This document shows, piece by piece, positions 44,056 to 53,354 of a stretch of 64,000 nt of DNA; position 1 is the stretch's first letter, and the number at the start of each line of letters is the position of its first letter. The position numbers and the translations under genes were made by a program. The notes below the pieces were generated by a model. It had not been told where the DNA came from. It did no database searches and worked only from the letters and a program-made list of their open reading frames with translations. This DNA comes from JBLEFH01 sp047345645 (GTDB taxonomy: Bacteria; Pseudomonadota; Alphaproteobacteria; Rhodobacterales; Rhodobacteraceae): the NCBI GenBank assembly GCA_047345645.1, contig JBLEFH010000003.1, one strand, 5' to 3'.

Positions 44056-44940
44056 ATGGATTTTGTTGATTTTCCCGCCATGGGGCGCGGTGATCTGAGG
44101 GATATGCGGATCGCCATCGACACCGCCTTTCAGGGCTTCACCCGCGCCTATGGCGAAACGCTGGAAAACCTTTTTGAACCGATCGAAACGCTGCTGATCT
44201 TCTTCGAGGATCTGCTCATCGACAGCCCTTGGGTGCTGGTCCTCGCGGGGCTCGCGGGCCTCGTCTGGATCATGAGCCGCAGCACCAAGATCACCGTCGG
44301 CACGATCATCGCTATGCTGCTGATCGGCTATTTCGGCATGTGGGAAGACACGATGCGCACCATTGCCATGATCACCGTTTGCGCGCTGATTGCCATCGTT
44401 CTCGGCATCCCCATCGGCATCATCATGGCCCGCTCGGACCGGATGCAATCCATCATCATCCCCATTCTCGATTTGATGCAGACGATGCCGAGCTTCGTCT
44501 ATCTCATTCCGGTCGTGATGATCTTCGGCCTCGGCAAGGTGCCGGGCGTGATCGCGGTGGTCATCTACGCCATCCCGCCGATCATCCGCCTGACCAATTT
44601 GGGCATCCGTCTCGTCTCCTCCGAGGTGATCGAGGCCGCCGATGCGTTTGGTGCGAATGGCTGGCAGAAGCTCAAAGATGTGCAAATGCCGCTGGCGCTC
44701 CCGACCATTATGGCGGGCGTCAACCAGACCATTATGATGAGCCTCGCCATGGTCGTCGTCGCCTCGCTCATTGGGGTGCGCGGACTTGGCCAGCCGGTTC
44801 TGCAAGCGGTTAATAACCAGTATTTTACCTTGGGCGTCATGAACGGCCTGGCCATCGTCGCCATCGCGATCATCTTCGACCGCGCGACGCAGGCTTATGG
44901 CAAACGTCTTCAGAAACATTCGGAGGTCGTCCATGGCTGA
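44056..44940 (+). CDS. proW: Glycine betaine ABC transporter permease
   Basis: A 294-aa permease with about seven membrane helices in the second half and a hydrophilic N-terminus including DFPAMGRGDLRDM. The EAA-type loop IEAADAFGANGWQKLKDVQMPLALPTIMAGV (in parts, about 193-222) contacts the ATPase. RBS ACAGGA lies six bases before the ATG. proV overlaps its 3' end by eight bases. It forms ProXWV with its neighbours, taking up glycine betaine or proline betaine under osmotic stress. Confidence 0.95.
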   Translation: MDFVDFPAMGRGDLRDMRIAIDTAFQGFTRAYGETLENLFEPIETLLIFFEDLLIDSPWVLVLAGLAGLVWIMSRSTKITVGTIIAMLLIGYFGMWEDTMRTIAMITVCALIAIVLGIPIGIIMARSDRMQSIIIPILDLMQTMPSFVYLIPVVMIFGLGKVPGVIAVVIYAIPPIIRLTNLGIRLVSSEVIEAADAFGANGWQKLKDVQMPLALPTIMAGVNQTIMMSLAMVVVASLIGVRGLGQPVLQAVNNQYFTLGVMNGLAIVAIAIIFDRATQAYGKRLQKHSEVVHG

Positions 44941-45979
44941 TATTGAAATCCGCAATCTTTACAAGATTTTCGGGCCGGACGCTCAAGCGATGGTCGAGAA
45001 GGTCAAGAACGGCATGGGCAAGGAGGAGTTGAACGAAAAATTCAACCATGTCCTCGGCCTCAACGACATCAACCTGACCATGCCCGGCGGCAAGATCACC
45101 GTCGTCATGGGCCTCTCGGGCTCCGGCAAATCGACCCTCATCCGCCATATCAACCGGCTCATCGAGCCGACGGCGGGCGAGGTGATTTATCAGGGCAGCG
45201 ACATCGTGCAGATGTCCCCGAACGCCCTGCGCGAGTTCCGCCGCCACAAGACCGCGATGGTGTTCCAGAAATTCGGCCTCCTGCCGCACCGCACGGTGAT
45301 GGGCAACACGATCTATGGGCTGGAAATTCAGGGGATCAAGGACAGCGAGGCGCGCCAGCGCGGCCAGAAATGGATCGAGCGCGTCGGCCTCAAGGGCTAT
45401 GAGGACCACTATCCCAACCAGCTTTCGGGCGGCATGCAGCAGCGCGTCGGCCTTGCGCGCGCGCTCACCAATGACGCCGATATCCTGCTCATGGATGAGG
45501 CCTTTTCCGCCCTCGACCCGCTGATCCGCATGGACATGCAGTCGGTCCTTCTGGACCTTCAGGAGGAGTTGCAAAAGACCATCGTCTTCATCACCCACGA
45601 CCTTGATGAGGCCCTGCGCCTCGGGGACAAGATCGCCATCCTGCGCGACGGCGCGATGATCCAGCAAGGCACCGGCGAGCAGATCGTCCTGCGCCCTGCG
45701 GATGACTATATCGAAAGCTTCGTGCGGGAGGTGAACCGCGGCAAGGTCATCACGGTCAAATCCATCCTGCGCAAGGGCGAGCGGGCCGAAACCCCGGTGA
45801 CGCTCCCCAAGGACACGCTCCTCGAACAAGCCGCCCGCGAGCTGACCAACGCCGAAGTACGCTTCGCCAATATCGTGGACGAGGGTGGCGAGCATCTCGG
45901 GATGATCACGCTGACGAAAACGGTGGCCGAGATGATCGCGCCGGATGAGAGCGAAGAGGTGGATACGGAGGCGGCGTGA
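44933..45979 (+). CDS. proV: Glycine betaine ABC transporter ATP-binding protein
   Basis: A 348-aa ATPase. Walker A GLSGSGKST (60-68), Q loop FQKFGLLPHR (111-120), signature LSGGMQQRVGLARAL (164-178) and Walker B ILLMDEA (184-190) are all intact. About 90 residues after the ATPase core form a short regulatory tail; E. coli ProV has two CBS domains here and is about 50 residues longer, so the osmosensor is partial. The start overlaps proW by eight bases. A hairpin follows the stop. Confidence 0.95.
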   Translation: MADIEIRNLYKIFGPDAQAMVEKVKNGMGKEELNEKFNHVLGLNDINLTMPGGKITVVMGLSGSGKSTLIRHINRLIEPTAGEVIYQGSDIVQMSPNALREFRRHKTAMVFQKFGLLPHRTVMGNTIYGLEIQGIKDSEARQRGQKWIERVGLKGYEDHYPNQLSGGMQQRVGLARALTNDADILLMDEAFSALDPLIRMDMQSVLLDLQEELQKTIVFITHDLDEALRLGDKIAILRDGAMIQQGTGEQIVLRPADDYIESFVREVNRGKVITVKSILRKGERAETPVTLPKDTLLEQAARELTNAEVRFANIVDEGGEHLGMITLTKTVAEMIAPDESEEVDTEAA

Positions 45980-46010
45980 GTAAGCAATTTAGCTTGGACA
46001 GATAAGGCTC

Positions 46011-46060
46011 AAAGGCGGCATCGTGGCGATAGAATTATAGCGCTTTACGATGCCGCTTTA
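46011..46060 (+). terminator. Hairpin after proV
   Basis: Perfect 10-bp stem GCGGCATCGT (46015-46024)/ACGATGCCGC (46047-46056), a 22-base loop, then TTT. Likely the end of proXWV, at the border of the AT-rich insert. Confidence 0.6.
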
Positions 46061-46121
46061 TAAGTTTCAGGATTGAAGTATTCAGATCGTCAAAATTACT
46101 AATAACCGGCACTATTTTCGG

Positions 46122-46775
46122 CTAATTCGAAGATCTAGCTATATCGGCCAGAACCTCTGTTGCTTCAGCGCTTAAGTAGCTATCGCCTATCGTCCGAGGA
46201 ACTATGTATCTTTCAGTTGCACCGATAGGCTCTTTTTCCAACCAAGCTCCAACCTTCTTTCCAAGCGCAATAATCCGGCTTGGCGCTAGCTTGTCGATAA
46301 TAGGAAGCAGGTAGACTTCGCGACAACGACGCATCACGTGGGCATGCGGCATTTTGTCCGACCGCGTCCGAAAAGGACACCAGTTTAAATAAGCAATCTC
46401 AGACTGGTTTTCTCCGCAAGCTTGTAAGACCGGTTCGACAATTCGCCACAGGTTCCAAGTTTGCATATTTGTCGCGCACTTTTCACAAAGAGCCAATGTC
46501 TCTTCGAGGGAGGCTTCACCTTCGCGGCACCTTTCGATCAATGGCAGGAGGTCCGCATCTTCCGCTGTCCTAATATATGTATCGCCACCACCTCCCGGGT
46601 TAATACCTAGCAATACGGTTCCACCTTTCTGATAGTCGCGCCCAACAAATCCAGCCTGTGGTATGATCGCATCTAAGGGTTCGCTGATCGGCATTTGCTG
46701 ATCTTCTGAACCGAAAATGTCAGATCGCTCTATTCGCAAGGCCTTTGAGAAAGCTAGATATATATCATTATTCAT
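46122..46775 (-). CDS. Uracil-DNA-glycosylase-like protein in an AT-rich insert
   Basis: A 217-aa protein. VLLGINPGGGGD (54-65) and NWCPFRTRSD (131-140), with RIIALGKKVGAWLE (167-180), have the spacing of the UDG superfamily: an N-terminal substrate-site motif and later central strands. The true catalytic residues of known classes cannot be matched, so activity is uncertain. The gene is clearly richer in A/T than neighbours and uses codons unlike theirs, so it was probably gained by transfer. It stands alone between proV and the TRAP genes, each ending in a terminator. Confidence 0.5.
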   Translation of the reverse strand: MNNDIYLAFSKALRIERSDIFGSEDQQMPISEPLDAIIPQAGFVGRDYQKGGTVLLGINPGGGGDTYIRTAEDADLLPLIERCREGEASLEETLALCEKCATNMQTWNLWRIVEPVLQACGENQSEIAYLNWCPFRTRSDKMPHAHVMRRCREVYLLPIIDKLAPSRIIALGKKVGAWLEKEPIGATERYIVPRTIGDSYLSAEATEVLADIARSSN

Positions 46776-46803
46776 TTTTGGAAATCTCAGCAGTTAATAA
46801 TTT

Positions 46804-46828
46804 AAAACGGCCCCGAAGGGCCGTTTTT
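46804..46828 (-). terminator. Terminator after the fused TRAP permease
   Basis: Stem AAAACGGCCC (46804-46813)/GGGCCGTTTT (46818-46827) with a four-base loop. It reads as TTCG on the minus strand, a very stable tetraloop, with T on both sides, so it also serves as a border for the inserted gene. Confidence 0.88.
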
Positions 46829-46853
46829 CTTTTCTCATCTCAACCGATCCCGC

Positions 46854-49604
46854 TTAGGTCAGCCCCTGCTCTTCCGCCCGGGCTTCGGTGTCGCCGCGGC
46901 CGTGGGGGTTGCGGCGGCGCTGTGCCCAGATGACGAGGGCGAGCAGCAGGAAGGCCGGGATGTAGAGCAGGTATTTCGACGGTTGCGGCACCGGGCGCTG
47001 GACCGATAGGACTTCCTGATCCCAGTCGAGACCCGCTTCGGCGGCGGCGCTGTCGAAGGCCACATCGTCGATAATGGTCGCCCCGTCACGCTCGACAAGG
47101 GTGATGCCCGCATCGGCGATCCGCTGGTCCCCGGAAGCTGCGTCGGACATCTCGACCAGCGCGACGAACTCCAGCGGCTCGCCATATTGGTCGATGCCCG
47201 AGACCCGGAGGCGCAGCGCCTCGCCCGCTTCGGTATTCTCCGCCGCCTGCACGATCTCGGCGGGCTCGCGTTCCACATAGGGCGGCGAGACCATGTCCAT
47301 CCAGAAGCCCGGACGGAAGATCGTGAAGGCGATCAGCACCAGCGCGGCCGTCTCCCAGATCTTGTTGCGATCGAGGAACCAGCCCTGCATCGCCGCTGAG
47401 AACAAGAGGAGCGCAATCGTCGCCGTGATGAAGACGAAGATGCCCTGCACCCATCCCACATCAATCAAGAGCAGATCGGTGTTGAAGATGAAGAGGAAGG
47501 GCAGAAGCGCCGTGCGCAGCGAGTAGATGAAGGCGACCACACCGGTCTTGATCGGGTCCCCGCCGGAGACGGCGGCGGCGGCGAAACTCGCGAGGCCCAC
47601 AGGGGGCGTCACATCGGCCATGATCCCGAAATAGAACACGAAGAGGTGGACCGCGATCAGCGGCACGATCAGCCCGTTCTGCTGGCCAAGGGTCACGATG
47701 ACCGGGGCGAGCAGCGACGAGACGACGATATAGTTCGCCGTGGTCGGCAGGCCCATCCCCAGCACCAGCGACAGGAAGGCCGTCAGTGCAAGGATCGCGA
47801 GGATATTGCCGCCCGAGAGCACTTCGATGACTTCGGCAAGCGCGGAGCCCACGCCGGTCTGGCTAACCGCGCCAACGATGATGCCGGCGGTCGCGGTCGC
47901 GATGCCGATGCCGATCATGTTGCGGGCGCCCGAGACGAGGCCCTCCACGAGATCGCCAATACCGGAGCGCAGTTCCGCCCCGACATCCCCCGCCTTACGC
48001 ATGATCGCGAGAATCGGGCGCTGTGTGACGAGGATGAAGATCATGAAGCAGCTTGCCCAGAAGGCCGAGAGACCCGGCGACAGGCGTTCCACCATCAGCG
48101 CCCAGACGAGGACAACCACCGGAAGGATATAGTGATAGCCGGAGCGGGCCACGGGGCCGGGCTTGGGCAACGCTTTAATCTCGTCCTCCACATCCATTTC
48201 CAGCGGTTCCTCTTTCGAGGCGATCCAGAGCAGGAAGAGATAGGCGGCGGTCAAAAGCGCGAAGATCACGTAAGGCGCGGCGTCCCCGAAGGCGGGTTTG
48301 ATCCAGCCCATCAGGTAATAGACCGCGAAGCTCAGTACGCAGACGAAGATGATCGCCATGGCAATCCCGAGCAGGCGCTGTTTCAGCGGGCTTGGCTCGT
48401 AGGAGCGCGGCAGGCCCTGCATCCCCGATTTCAGCGCCTCAAGATGGACGATGTAAACGAGGGCGATATAGGAGATCACCGCAGGCACGAAGGCGTGTTT
48501 GACGACTTCGGTGTAAGGAATGCCGACATATTCGATCATCAGGAACGCGGCCGCGCCCATGACGGGCGGCATGATCTGACCGTTGACCGAGGAGGCCACC
48601 TCAACCGCACCGGCTTTCTCAGACGAGAAGCCGACCTTTTTCATGAGCGGAATGGTGAATGTGCCGGTGGTCACCACGTTCGCGATGGAGGAGCCCGAGA
48701 TCAGGCCCGTCATCGCCGAGGAGACAACCGCCGCTTTCGCCGGTCCGCCGCGCATGTGCCCCATGAGCGAGAAAGCCAGTTGGATGAAGTAGTTCCCTGC
48801 CCCGGCCTTGTCGAGCAGCGAGCCGAAGAGGACGAAGAGGAACACGAAGCTCGTCGAAACCCCGAGCGCGATGCCGAACACGCCCTCGGTCGTGATCCAC
48901 TGGTGGTTCACCACTTCGGAGAGCGAGTTGCCCTTATGGGCAATGAGGTTCGGCATATAGGGGCCGAGGAAGGTGTAGACGAGGAAAACGGAGGCCACGA
49001 TAACCAGCGCCGGCCCAAGCGAGCGGCGGGTGGCTTCGAGAAGCAGCATGATGCCGATCACGGCGGCGACGTAATCCTGAAGGATCGGCGCGCCGACACG
49101 GCCCGCAATATCCGCGTAGAAGATGTAGTAATAAAGCGCCGCGAGGGTGCCGACGATGGCCATGGCCCACTCCCAGGGGGCCACGTGATCCTTGGGCGAG
49201 CCAAGCAGAACGCCGCCCGCCACCGCGAGGGCGACCACCGGGATCCACCATGTCGGGACCGCATCTTTCGCGCCGAACATGAAGAGGAACGCCAAAAGCA
49301 GCGGGATGCCGACGCCAATGACAAGCTGCACCGGCGAGCGCGCACCCGGATAGGCGCAAAAGGCGAGGAAGATCGCAAAGCCGAGATGGATCGACCGCGC
49401 TTCGGTATCGTTGAACACGCCGAAATTCAGCGCGAAGGGAATGGGAGACGCGATCCAGAGCTGGAACAGCGACCAACAAAGCGCCACAACAAGAAGCAAG
49501 GTGCCAACCGGTCCGGTCGGGTTCCGCCCTCCTGTGTCGCTGGCTGCGACCATTTCGTCCAGTTCTGACTGGCTCAGGCCGTGTTGCTCATCGGTGTGAC
49601 TCAT
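46854..49604 (-). CDS. TRAP transporter, fused small/large permease (DctQ-DctM)
   Basis: A 916-aa permease of the TAXI-TRAP (4TM/12TM) class. Residues 25 to about 230 hold the small-subunit-like helices, then the DctM-like body covers about 240-740 with many helices (GTFTIPLMKKVGFSSEKAGA and VLGMGLPTTANYIVVSSLLAP are typical). A C-terminal domain of about 170 residues includes two helices and a soluble part with REPAEIV...TEAGEALRLRVSG. RBS GGGAG precedes the ATG. It works with the TAXI receptor 115 bp upstream, moving dicarboxylates or amino acids with Na+. Confidence 0.92.
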   Translation of the reverse strand: MSHTDEQHGLSQSELDEMVAASDTGGRNPTGPVGTLLLVVALCWSLFQLWIASPIPFALNFGVFNDTEARSIHLGFAIFLAFCAYPGARSPVQLVIGVGIPLLLAFLFMFGAKDAVPTWWIPVVALAVAGGVLLGSPKDHVAPWEWAMAIVGTLAALYYYIFYADIAGRVGAPILQDYVAAVIGIMLLLEATRRSLGPALVIVASVFLVYTFLGPYMPNLIAHKGNSLSEVVNHQWITTEGVFGIALGVSTSFVFLFVLFGSLLDKAGAGNYFIQLAFSLMGHMRGGPAKAAVVSSAMTGLISGSSIANVVTTGTFTIPLMKKVGFSSEKAGAVEVASSVNGQIMPPVMGAAAFLMIEYVGIPYTEVVKHAFVPAVISYIALVYIVHLEALKSGMQGLPRSYEPSPLKQRLLGIAMAIIFVCVLSFAVYYLMGWIKPAFGDAAPYVIFALLTAAYLFLLWIASKEEPLEMDVEDEIKALPKPGPVARSGYHYILPVVVLVWALMVERLSPGLSAFWASCFMIFILVTQRPILAIMRKAGDVGAELRSGIGDLVEGLVSGARNMIGIGIATATAGIIVGAVSQTGVGSALAEVIEVLSGGNILAILALTAFLSLVLGMGLPTTANYIVVSSLLAPVIVTLGQQNGLIVPLIAVHLFVFYFGIMADVTPPVGLASFAAAAVSGGDPIKTGVVAFIYSLRTALLPFLFIFNTDLLLIDVGWVQGIFVFITATIALLLFSAAMQGWFLDRNKIWETAALVLIAFTIFRPGFWMDMVSPPYVEREPAEIVQAAENTEAGEALRLRVSGIDQYGEPLEFVALVEMSDAASGDQRIADAGITLVERDGATIIDDVAFDSAAAEAGLDWDQEVLSVQRPVPQPSKYLLYIPAFLLLALVIWAQRRRNPHGRGDTEARAEEQGLT

Positions 49605-49678
49605 GCCGTTCTCCCTTACTTTTTGTTATGCGGCAAAGACCAGTTTCGCGCGCCGCGCCCGTTACCCGCGAGCACACG

Positions 49679-49712
49679 AAAAAGAGGCCCCCGGAATCTC
49701 CGGAGGCCCCAT
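49679..49712 (-). terminator. Attenuating hairpin between the TAXI receptor and permease
   Basis: Arms at 49686-49695 and 49699-49708 (GGCCCCCGGA/TCCGGAGGCC, one wobble) form a 10-bp stem on the minus strand, followed by five T. It lies just after the receptor stop, as at proX. Confidence 0.75.
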
Positions 49713-49719
49713 AGGCGGG

Positions 49720-50694
49720 TTACTCGACCCAGCCCTGTTCGCGGTAGTAACGCGCCGCGCCATCATGGAGCGGTGCGGAGAGACCCGCCTGAACCATTTC
49801 TTCCTGGCTCAGCTCGGCAAATGCCGGGTGCAGGCCCTTGAAGCGGTCGAAATTGTCAAAGACGGCTTTCACCACCTGATAGACAGTTTCTTCATCCACA
49901 TCGGAGGACGACACGAAGGTCGCGCGCACACCGAAGGTGTTGGTGTCTTCTTCGATGCCTTCATAGGCCGACGCCGGGATCGTTGCCGCTGCGTAGAACG
50001 GGTTTTCTTCGATCAGCGCGTCGATCGCATCGCCTTCCACGGCCACGAAATTCGCGTCGCAGGAGGAGAAGGCTTCCTGGATCGAGCCATTCGGATGGCC
50101 GACCTGATAGACGAAGGCGTCGATCTTGTTGTCGCACATGGCCTGCGCCTGCTCGGTGGCTTTCAGCTCCGAAGCGAGGGCGAAGTCATCGGTGGTCATG
50201 CCCATGGCGTTCATCACGACATCCATGGTCGCGCGCTGGCCCGAGCCGGGGTTGCCGATATTCACACGCTTGCCGGCGAGATCTTCAAAGCTCTCGATGC
50301 CCGCATCGGTACGTGCGACAACGGTGAACGGCTCCGGGTGGACCGAGAACACAGCGCGGAGATTTTCGATGGCGCCGCCATCTGCAAAGCTCTCTTCGCC
50401 GTTATAGCCGTAATATTGCTGGTCGGACTGGGCCACACCCATGGTCTGGTCGCCCGCCTTGATGGCGTTGATATTGGCCACCGAGCCGCCCGTCGAGGGC
50501 GCGGTGCATTTCAGCCCATGCTCGGCGGTGCCGCGGTTCACCAGACGGCAGATCGACTGGCCCACAACGTAATACACGCCGGTCTGACCGCCGGTGCCGA
50601 TATTGATGAAGGTCTCTTCCTGTGCCTGAGCTACCCCCGCAACGCTTACCAGCGCGGTGCCAGCAGCCAGCATCTTCATGGTTTTCGTGAACAT
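49720..50694 (-). CDS. TAXI-family TRAP solute receptor
   Basis: A 324-aa periplasmic binding protein. Residues 1-24 are a signal peptide (KMLAAGTALVSVAGVAQA). INIGTGGQTGVYYVVGQSICRLVN (about 30-53, two parts) and VNIGNPGSGQRATMDVVM mark the TAXI (TRAP-associated extracytoplasmic immunogenic) family. The ATG at 50694 has AAGGGAG ahead. It is the receptor of the fused permease downstream. Ligands of this family are often glutamate, glutamine or C4-dicarboxylates; nothing in the sequence decides. Confidence 0.93.
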   Translation of the reverse strand: MFTKTMKMLAAGTALVSVAGVAQAQEETFINIGTGGQTGVYYVVGQSICRLVNRGTAEHGLKCTAPSTGGSVANINAIKAGDQTMGVAQSDQQYYGYNGEESFADGGAIENLRAVFSVHPEPFTVVARTDAGIESFEDLAGKRVNIGNPGSGQRATMDVVMNAMGMTTDDFALASELKATEQAQAMCDNKIDAFVYQVGHPNGSIQEAFSSCDANFVAVEGDAIDALIEENPFYAAATIPASAYEGIEEDTNTFGVRATFVSSSDVDEETVYQVVKAVFDNFDRFKGLHPAFAELSQEEMVQAGLSAPLHDGAARYYREQGWVE

Positions 50695-50920
50695 GATCAC
50701 TCCCTTGTTGTTCTCTGTGGGACAGAATTGCTGCCCCGCCATCAGCGGCAAAACGCTTTGCCGCCGGATGATGCGAGAATGTTAGGGGGATTCTTTGCGT
50801 TCTGACAAGCAGAAAGGCAATTTTCTGCGCATACGAAACCTATGTTTTTCAACGTTCAAAGCGATTTGAACGCAGAACGGGTATCGATTTGGTGGTCAAA
50901 ATTGCGACAGCACGCCGCGG

Positions 50921-53350
50921 TTACGGCCCCTCTTCGCCATCGCTGGGCTGCGGCGGGCTGGCGGGCGTTTCCTCGGGATCGGGCGTCGCGGCAGGGGGCA
51001 GAGCGCTGCCCGAAACGGCGCGGAAGCGGACCTCCTGCTGGGCGCGCGGGATCTCGATATCGGCCTCACGGAAGCGCTCCACAATGTCGAAATTCATGTC
51101 CGAGGTGGCCGAGAGCATGTAGTTCACATCCCGCAAATAGGCCCGGATCTCGAAGCGCATCCCGTCGCCATTGAACCCCATGAAGAGAATCGCGGGCGGC
51201 GGGCGTTTGAGGATCATCGGATGCTCCTCGGCGATCTCCAGCAGGATCTCCTCCACCTGGCGCGGGTCCGTCCCGAAGGCGACGGTAACAGGCACGATCA
51301 CCCGCCCCATCATGCTCTGATGCGTCCAGTTCAGCACCGGCTGGGAGATCAGGTTTTCGTTCGGGACGATCACGGTGGAGCGGTCAAAGGTCTCGATCCG
51401 CGTCGCGCGCACCGCGACCTTGCGCACATAGCCCGAATAGGCGCCGACCTCGATCCAGTCGCCCTCTTTCACGGGGCGTTCCATGAGGAGGATAATCCCG
51501 GACACGAAGTTCGACACGATGGTTTGCAGCCCGAACCCGATCCCGAGCGAGAGCGCACCGGCGACGATGGCGAGGCTGGAGAGGTTGATCCCCGTGGCCG
51601 ACACCGCCGCAATCCCGGCGAGCAGGATCCCGACATAGCCAAGGCCCGCAACACTGGCATTCTTCGCCCCGGTATCGAGGCTCGTGCGCGGCAAGACCGT
51701 GCTGCGCATCAGCGCCTGCGCCAGCCGCGTCAGCGCGTAGCCGATGAGGAACACGATCACGAAGGTTACGAGATCGGTGGGCGAAATCGTCACGCCGCCG
51801 AAGGTCACGCCCTCTTTGAGCTTGATCCAGCCTTCTCCGATCTCTTCAGGCCGCACGCCCCAGAGCAGGAGCATGACCGGAAACCCGACGATCCCGAGCG
51901 AGATCGCGGTGATAATCGGCACGAAGGAAAGCCCCTCCCCCGATTTGCCGCGCCGGATCGCGGCCTCGATGATGTCCGTGATGATGCTGTACATCACGAT
52001 CAACATGCCGATCAGCAGGAAGGTCGTGACCGTGCCGAACATGAGCCGCCCGGCAAGCATCTCATAGCCGAGCAGCGCCGCAATCGGGGCGAGAATGGCA
52101 ACGGCCAGCCCCCAGAGTTCGAAGAACCAGCTCAGGATCGGGCCGACGGGGACCTGCCGGGAGGCCTCGTCATCCTCCTCGATCTCGGCATTGGCGGCGC
52201 GGATGCGCGCCATTTCGGCATTTCTCAGCGGGCGCAAGGTGTGGAACAGCCGCCAGAGCGCAAAGGCTTCGATCAAGATCAGCGGCGTGACCAGCATGGA
52301 GCGCGTCGAGTCGGTCAATTGCTGGCTGTCATTGAGCGTCTGGACGAACATGGCCGCGCCCAGCGTCACACCCATCACCACCATCCAGCGATATCCGCGC
52401 AGCGCGGTCTCATCATCGGAGCCGACGAAACGCGCCTCAGCAAAATGCGGGGCGAAGAGGCCAAGCGCGATCCAGCGCGCGATGACCATGGCAAAGAAGA
52501 ACGGAATGGCTGCCGTCAGCAGGCCATCCCCCGCTGTGCCAACGAGCCCGAGACGCATGAAGCCCTCAAGCAGGAGCAGAGTCGCGCCGAGGGGGACCAG
52601 CAATTCCCAGATGACAATGAGTTTGCTGACCACCACCCGCCGCCGGATCGACGCATCCTGCATCCGCGTCCGTCCGATTTGCGGCAGGCGCGGCCCGAGC
52701 CAGAACAGCAGCCACAGCCCGGCCACCGTGTAGAGGATGGCCACCGGGAGGTTGCGAAAAATGGCTTGTCTCTGCTCGGCGCTGCCAAGGTTGATGGCGG
52801 TTTCGTCCACGATCTTGCGGCCGTAATTCAGCACTTCCATCGACCCTGAGGCCCAGACGGAGGGCAGAACCGGCGACTCGTGCCGGGTGAGCAGCGCTTC
52901 GGTGTCGCGGTCGCGGATCATTGCGTCGATGGCGGCAATCAACCCGTCCGCCCGGACGCGCGCTTCTTCGGCGGCAATGACGGGCGCGCGAAGTTCGGAA
53001 AGCTGCGTGTTCAGGCTGGAACGGCGGTTGGCGGTTTCTTCCGGTTCGGTGTCGCCCTCTGCGGGCGGATCGCCAAGCGAAGCGATTTGCGCCTCAAGGG
53101 TCTTGATCTGCGCGGAATTCGTGCCGGTCGCCGCCGCCGCCTGCTCACGCTGCGAGACGAGTTGGCTGCGCAGCGCATTGAGCCGCTCGCCCGACAGCTC
53201 GTCGGAATTGTCCAGTTCCTGCTCGACGCGGCTCGCCAGATCGTCCCAGCGGGCCACATCCGCGGCCAGATCATCCTGCGCAAGCGCCGCCAGACCGCTG
53301 ACCAGCAGCAAAAGGCCCGCCAGCGCCACCCCTTTGAAACCGCGAAGCAT
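50921..53350 (-). CDS. Large MscS-family mechanosensitive channel (MscK/DUF3772 type)
   Basis: An 809-aa channel. After a signal peptide (1-24), a periplasmic coiled-coil domain (about 25-160, DUF3772-like), then about ten membrane helices and the MscS pore/beta domain: the pore-lining helix GALSLGIGFGLQTIVSNFVSGIILLMERP and the beta part VKEGDWIEVGAYSGYVRKVAVRATRIETFD (about 600-655, in parts). It opens on hypo-osmotic shock. The C-terminus is proline-rich. It starts four bases after the cysK stop, so it is in that operon. Normal for large MscS proteins. Confidence 0.9.
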   Translation of the reverse strand: MLRGFKGVALAGLLLLVSGLAALAQDDLAADVARWDDLASRVEQELDNSDELSGERLNALRSQLVSQREQAAAATGTNSAQIKTLEAQIASLGDPPAEGDTEPEETANRRSSLNTQLSELRAPVIAAEEARVRADGLIAAIDAMIRDRDTEALLTRHESPVLPSVWASGSMEVLNYGRKIVDETAINLGSAEQRQAIFRNLPVAILYTVAGLWLLFWLGPRLPQIGRTRMQDASIRRRVVVSKLIVIWELLVPLGATLLLLEGFMRLGLVGTAGDGLLTAAIPFFFAMVIARWIALGLFAPHFAEARFVGSDDETALRGYRWMVVMGVTLGAAMFVQTLNDSQQLTDSTRSMLVTPLILIEAFALWRLFHTLRPLRNAEMARIRAANAEIEEDDEASRQVPVGPILSWFFELWGLAVAILAPIAALLGYEMLAGRLMFGTVTTFLLIGMLIVMYSIITDIIEAAIRRGKSGEGLSFVPIITAISLGIVGFPVMLLLWGVRPEEIGEGWIKLKEGVTFGGVTISPTDLVTFVIVFLIGYALTRLAQALMRSTVLPRTSLDTGAKNASVAGLGYVGILLAGIAAVSATGINLSSLAIVAGALSLGIGFGLQTIVSNFVSGIILLMERPVKEGDWIEVGAYSGYVRKVAVRATRIETFDRSTVIVPNENLISQPVLNWTHQSMMGRVIVPVTVAFGTDPRQVEEILLEIAEEHPMILKRPPPAILFMGFNGDGMRFEIRAYLRDVNYMLSATSDMNFDIVERFREADIEIPRAQQEVRFRAVSGSALPPAATPDPEETPASPPQPSDGEEGP

Positions 53351-53354
53351 CGTC

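Noticed and set aside
47646..49568. A 640-codon plus-strand frame opposite the TRAP permease
   Set aside because: Rich in Arg/Asp/His as expected for the complement of membrane-protein codons; no motifs.
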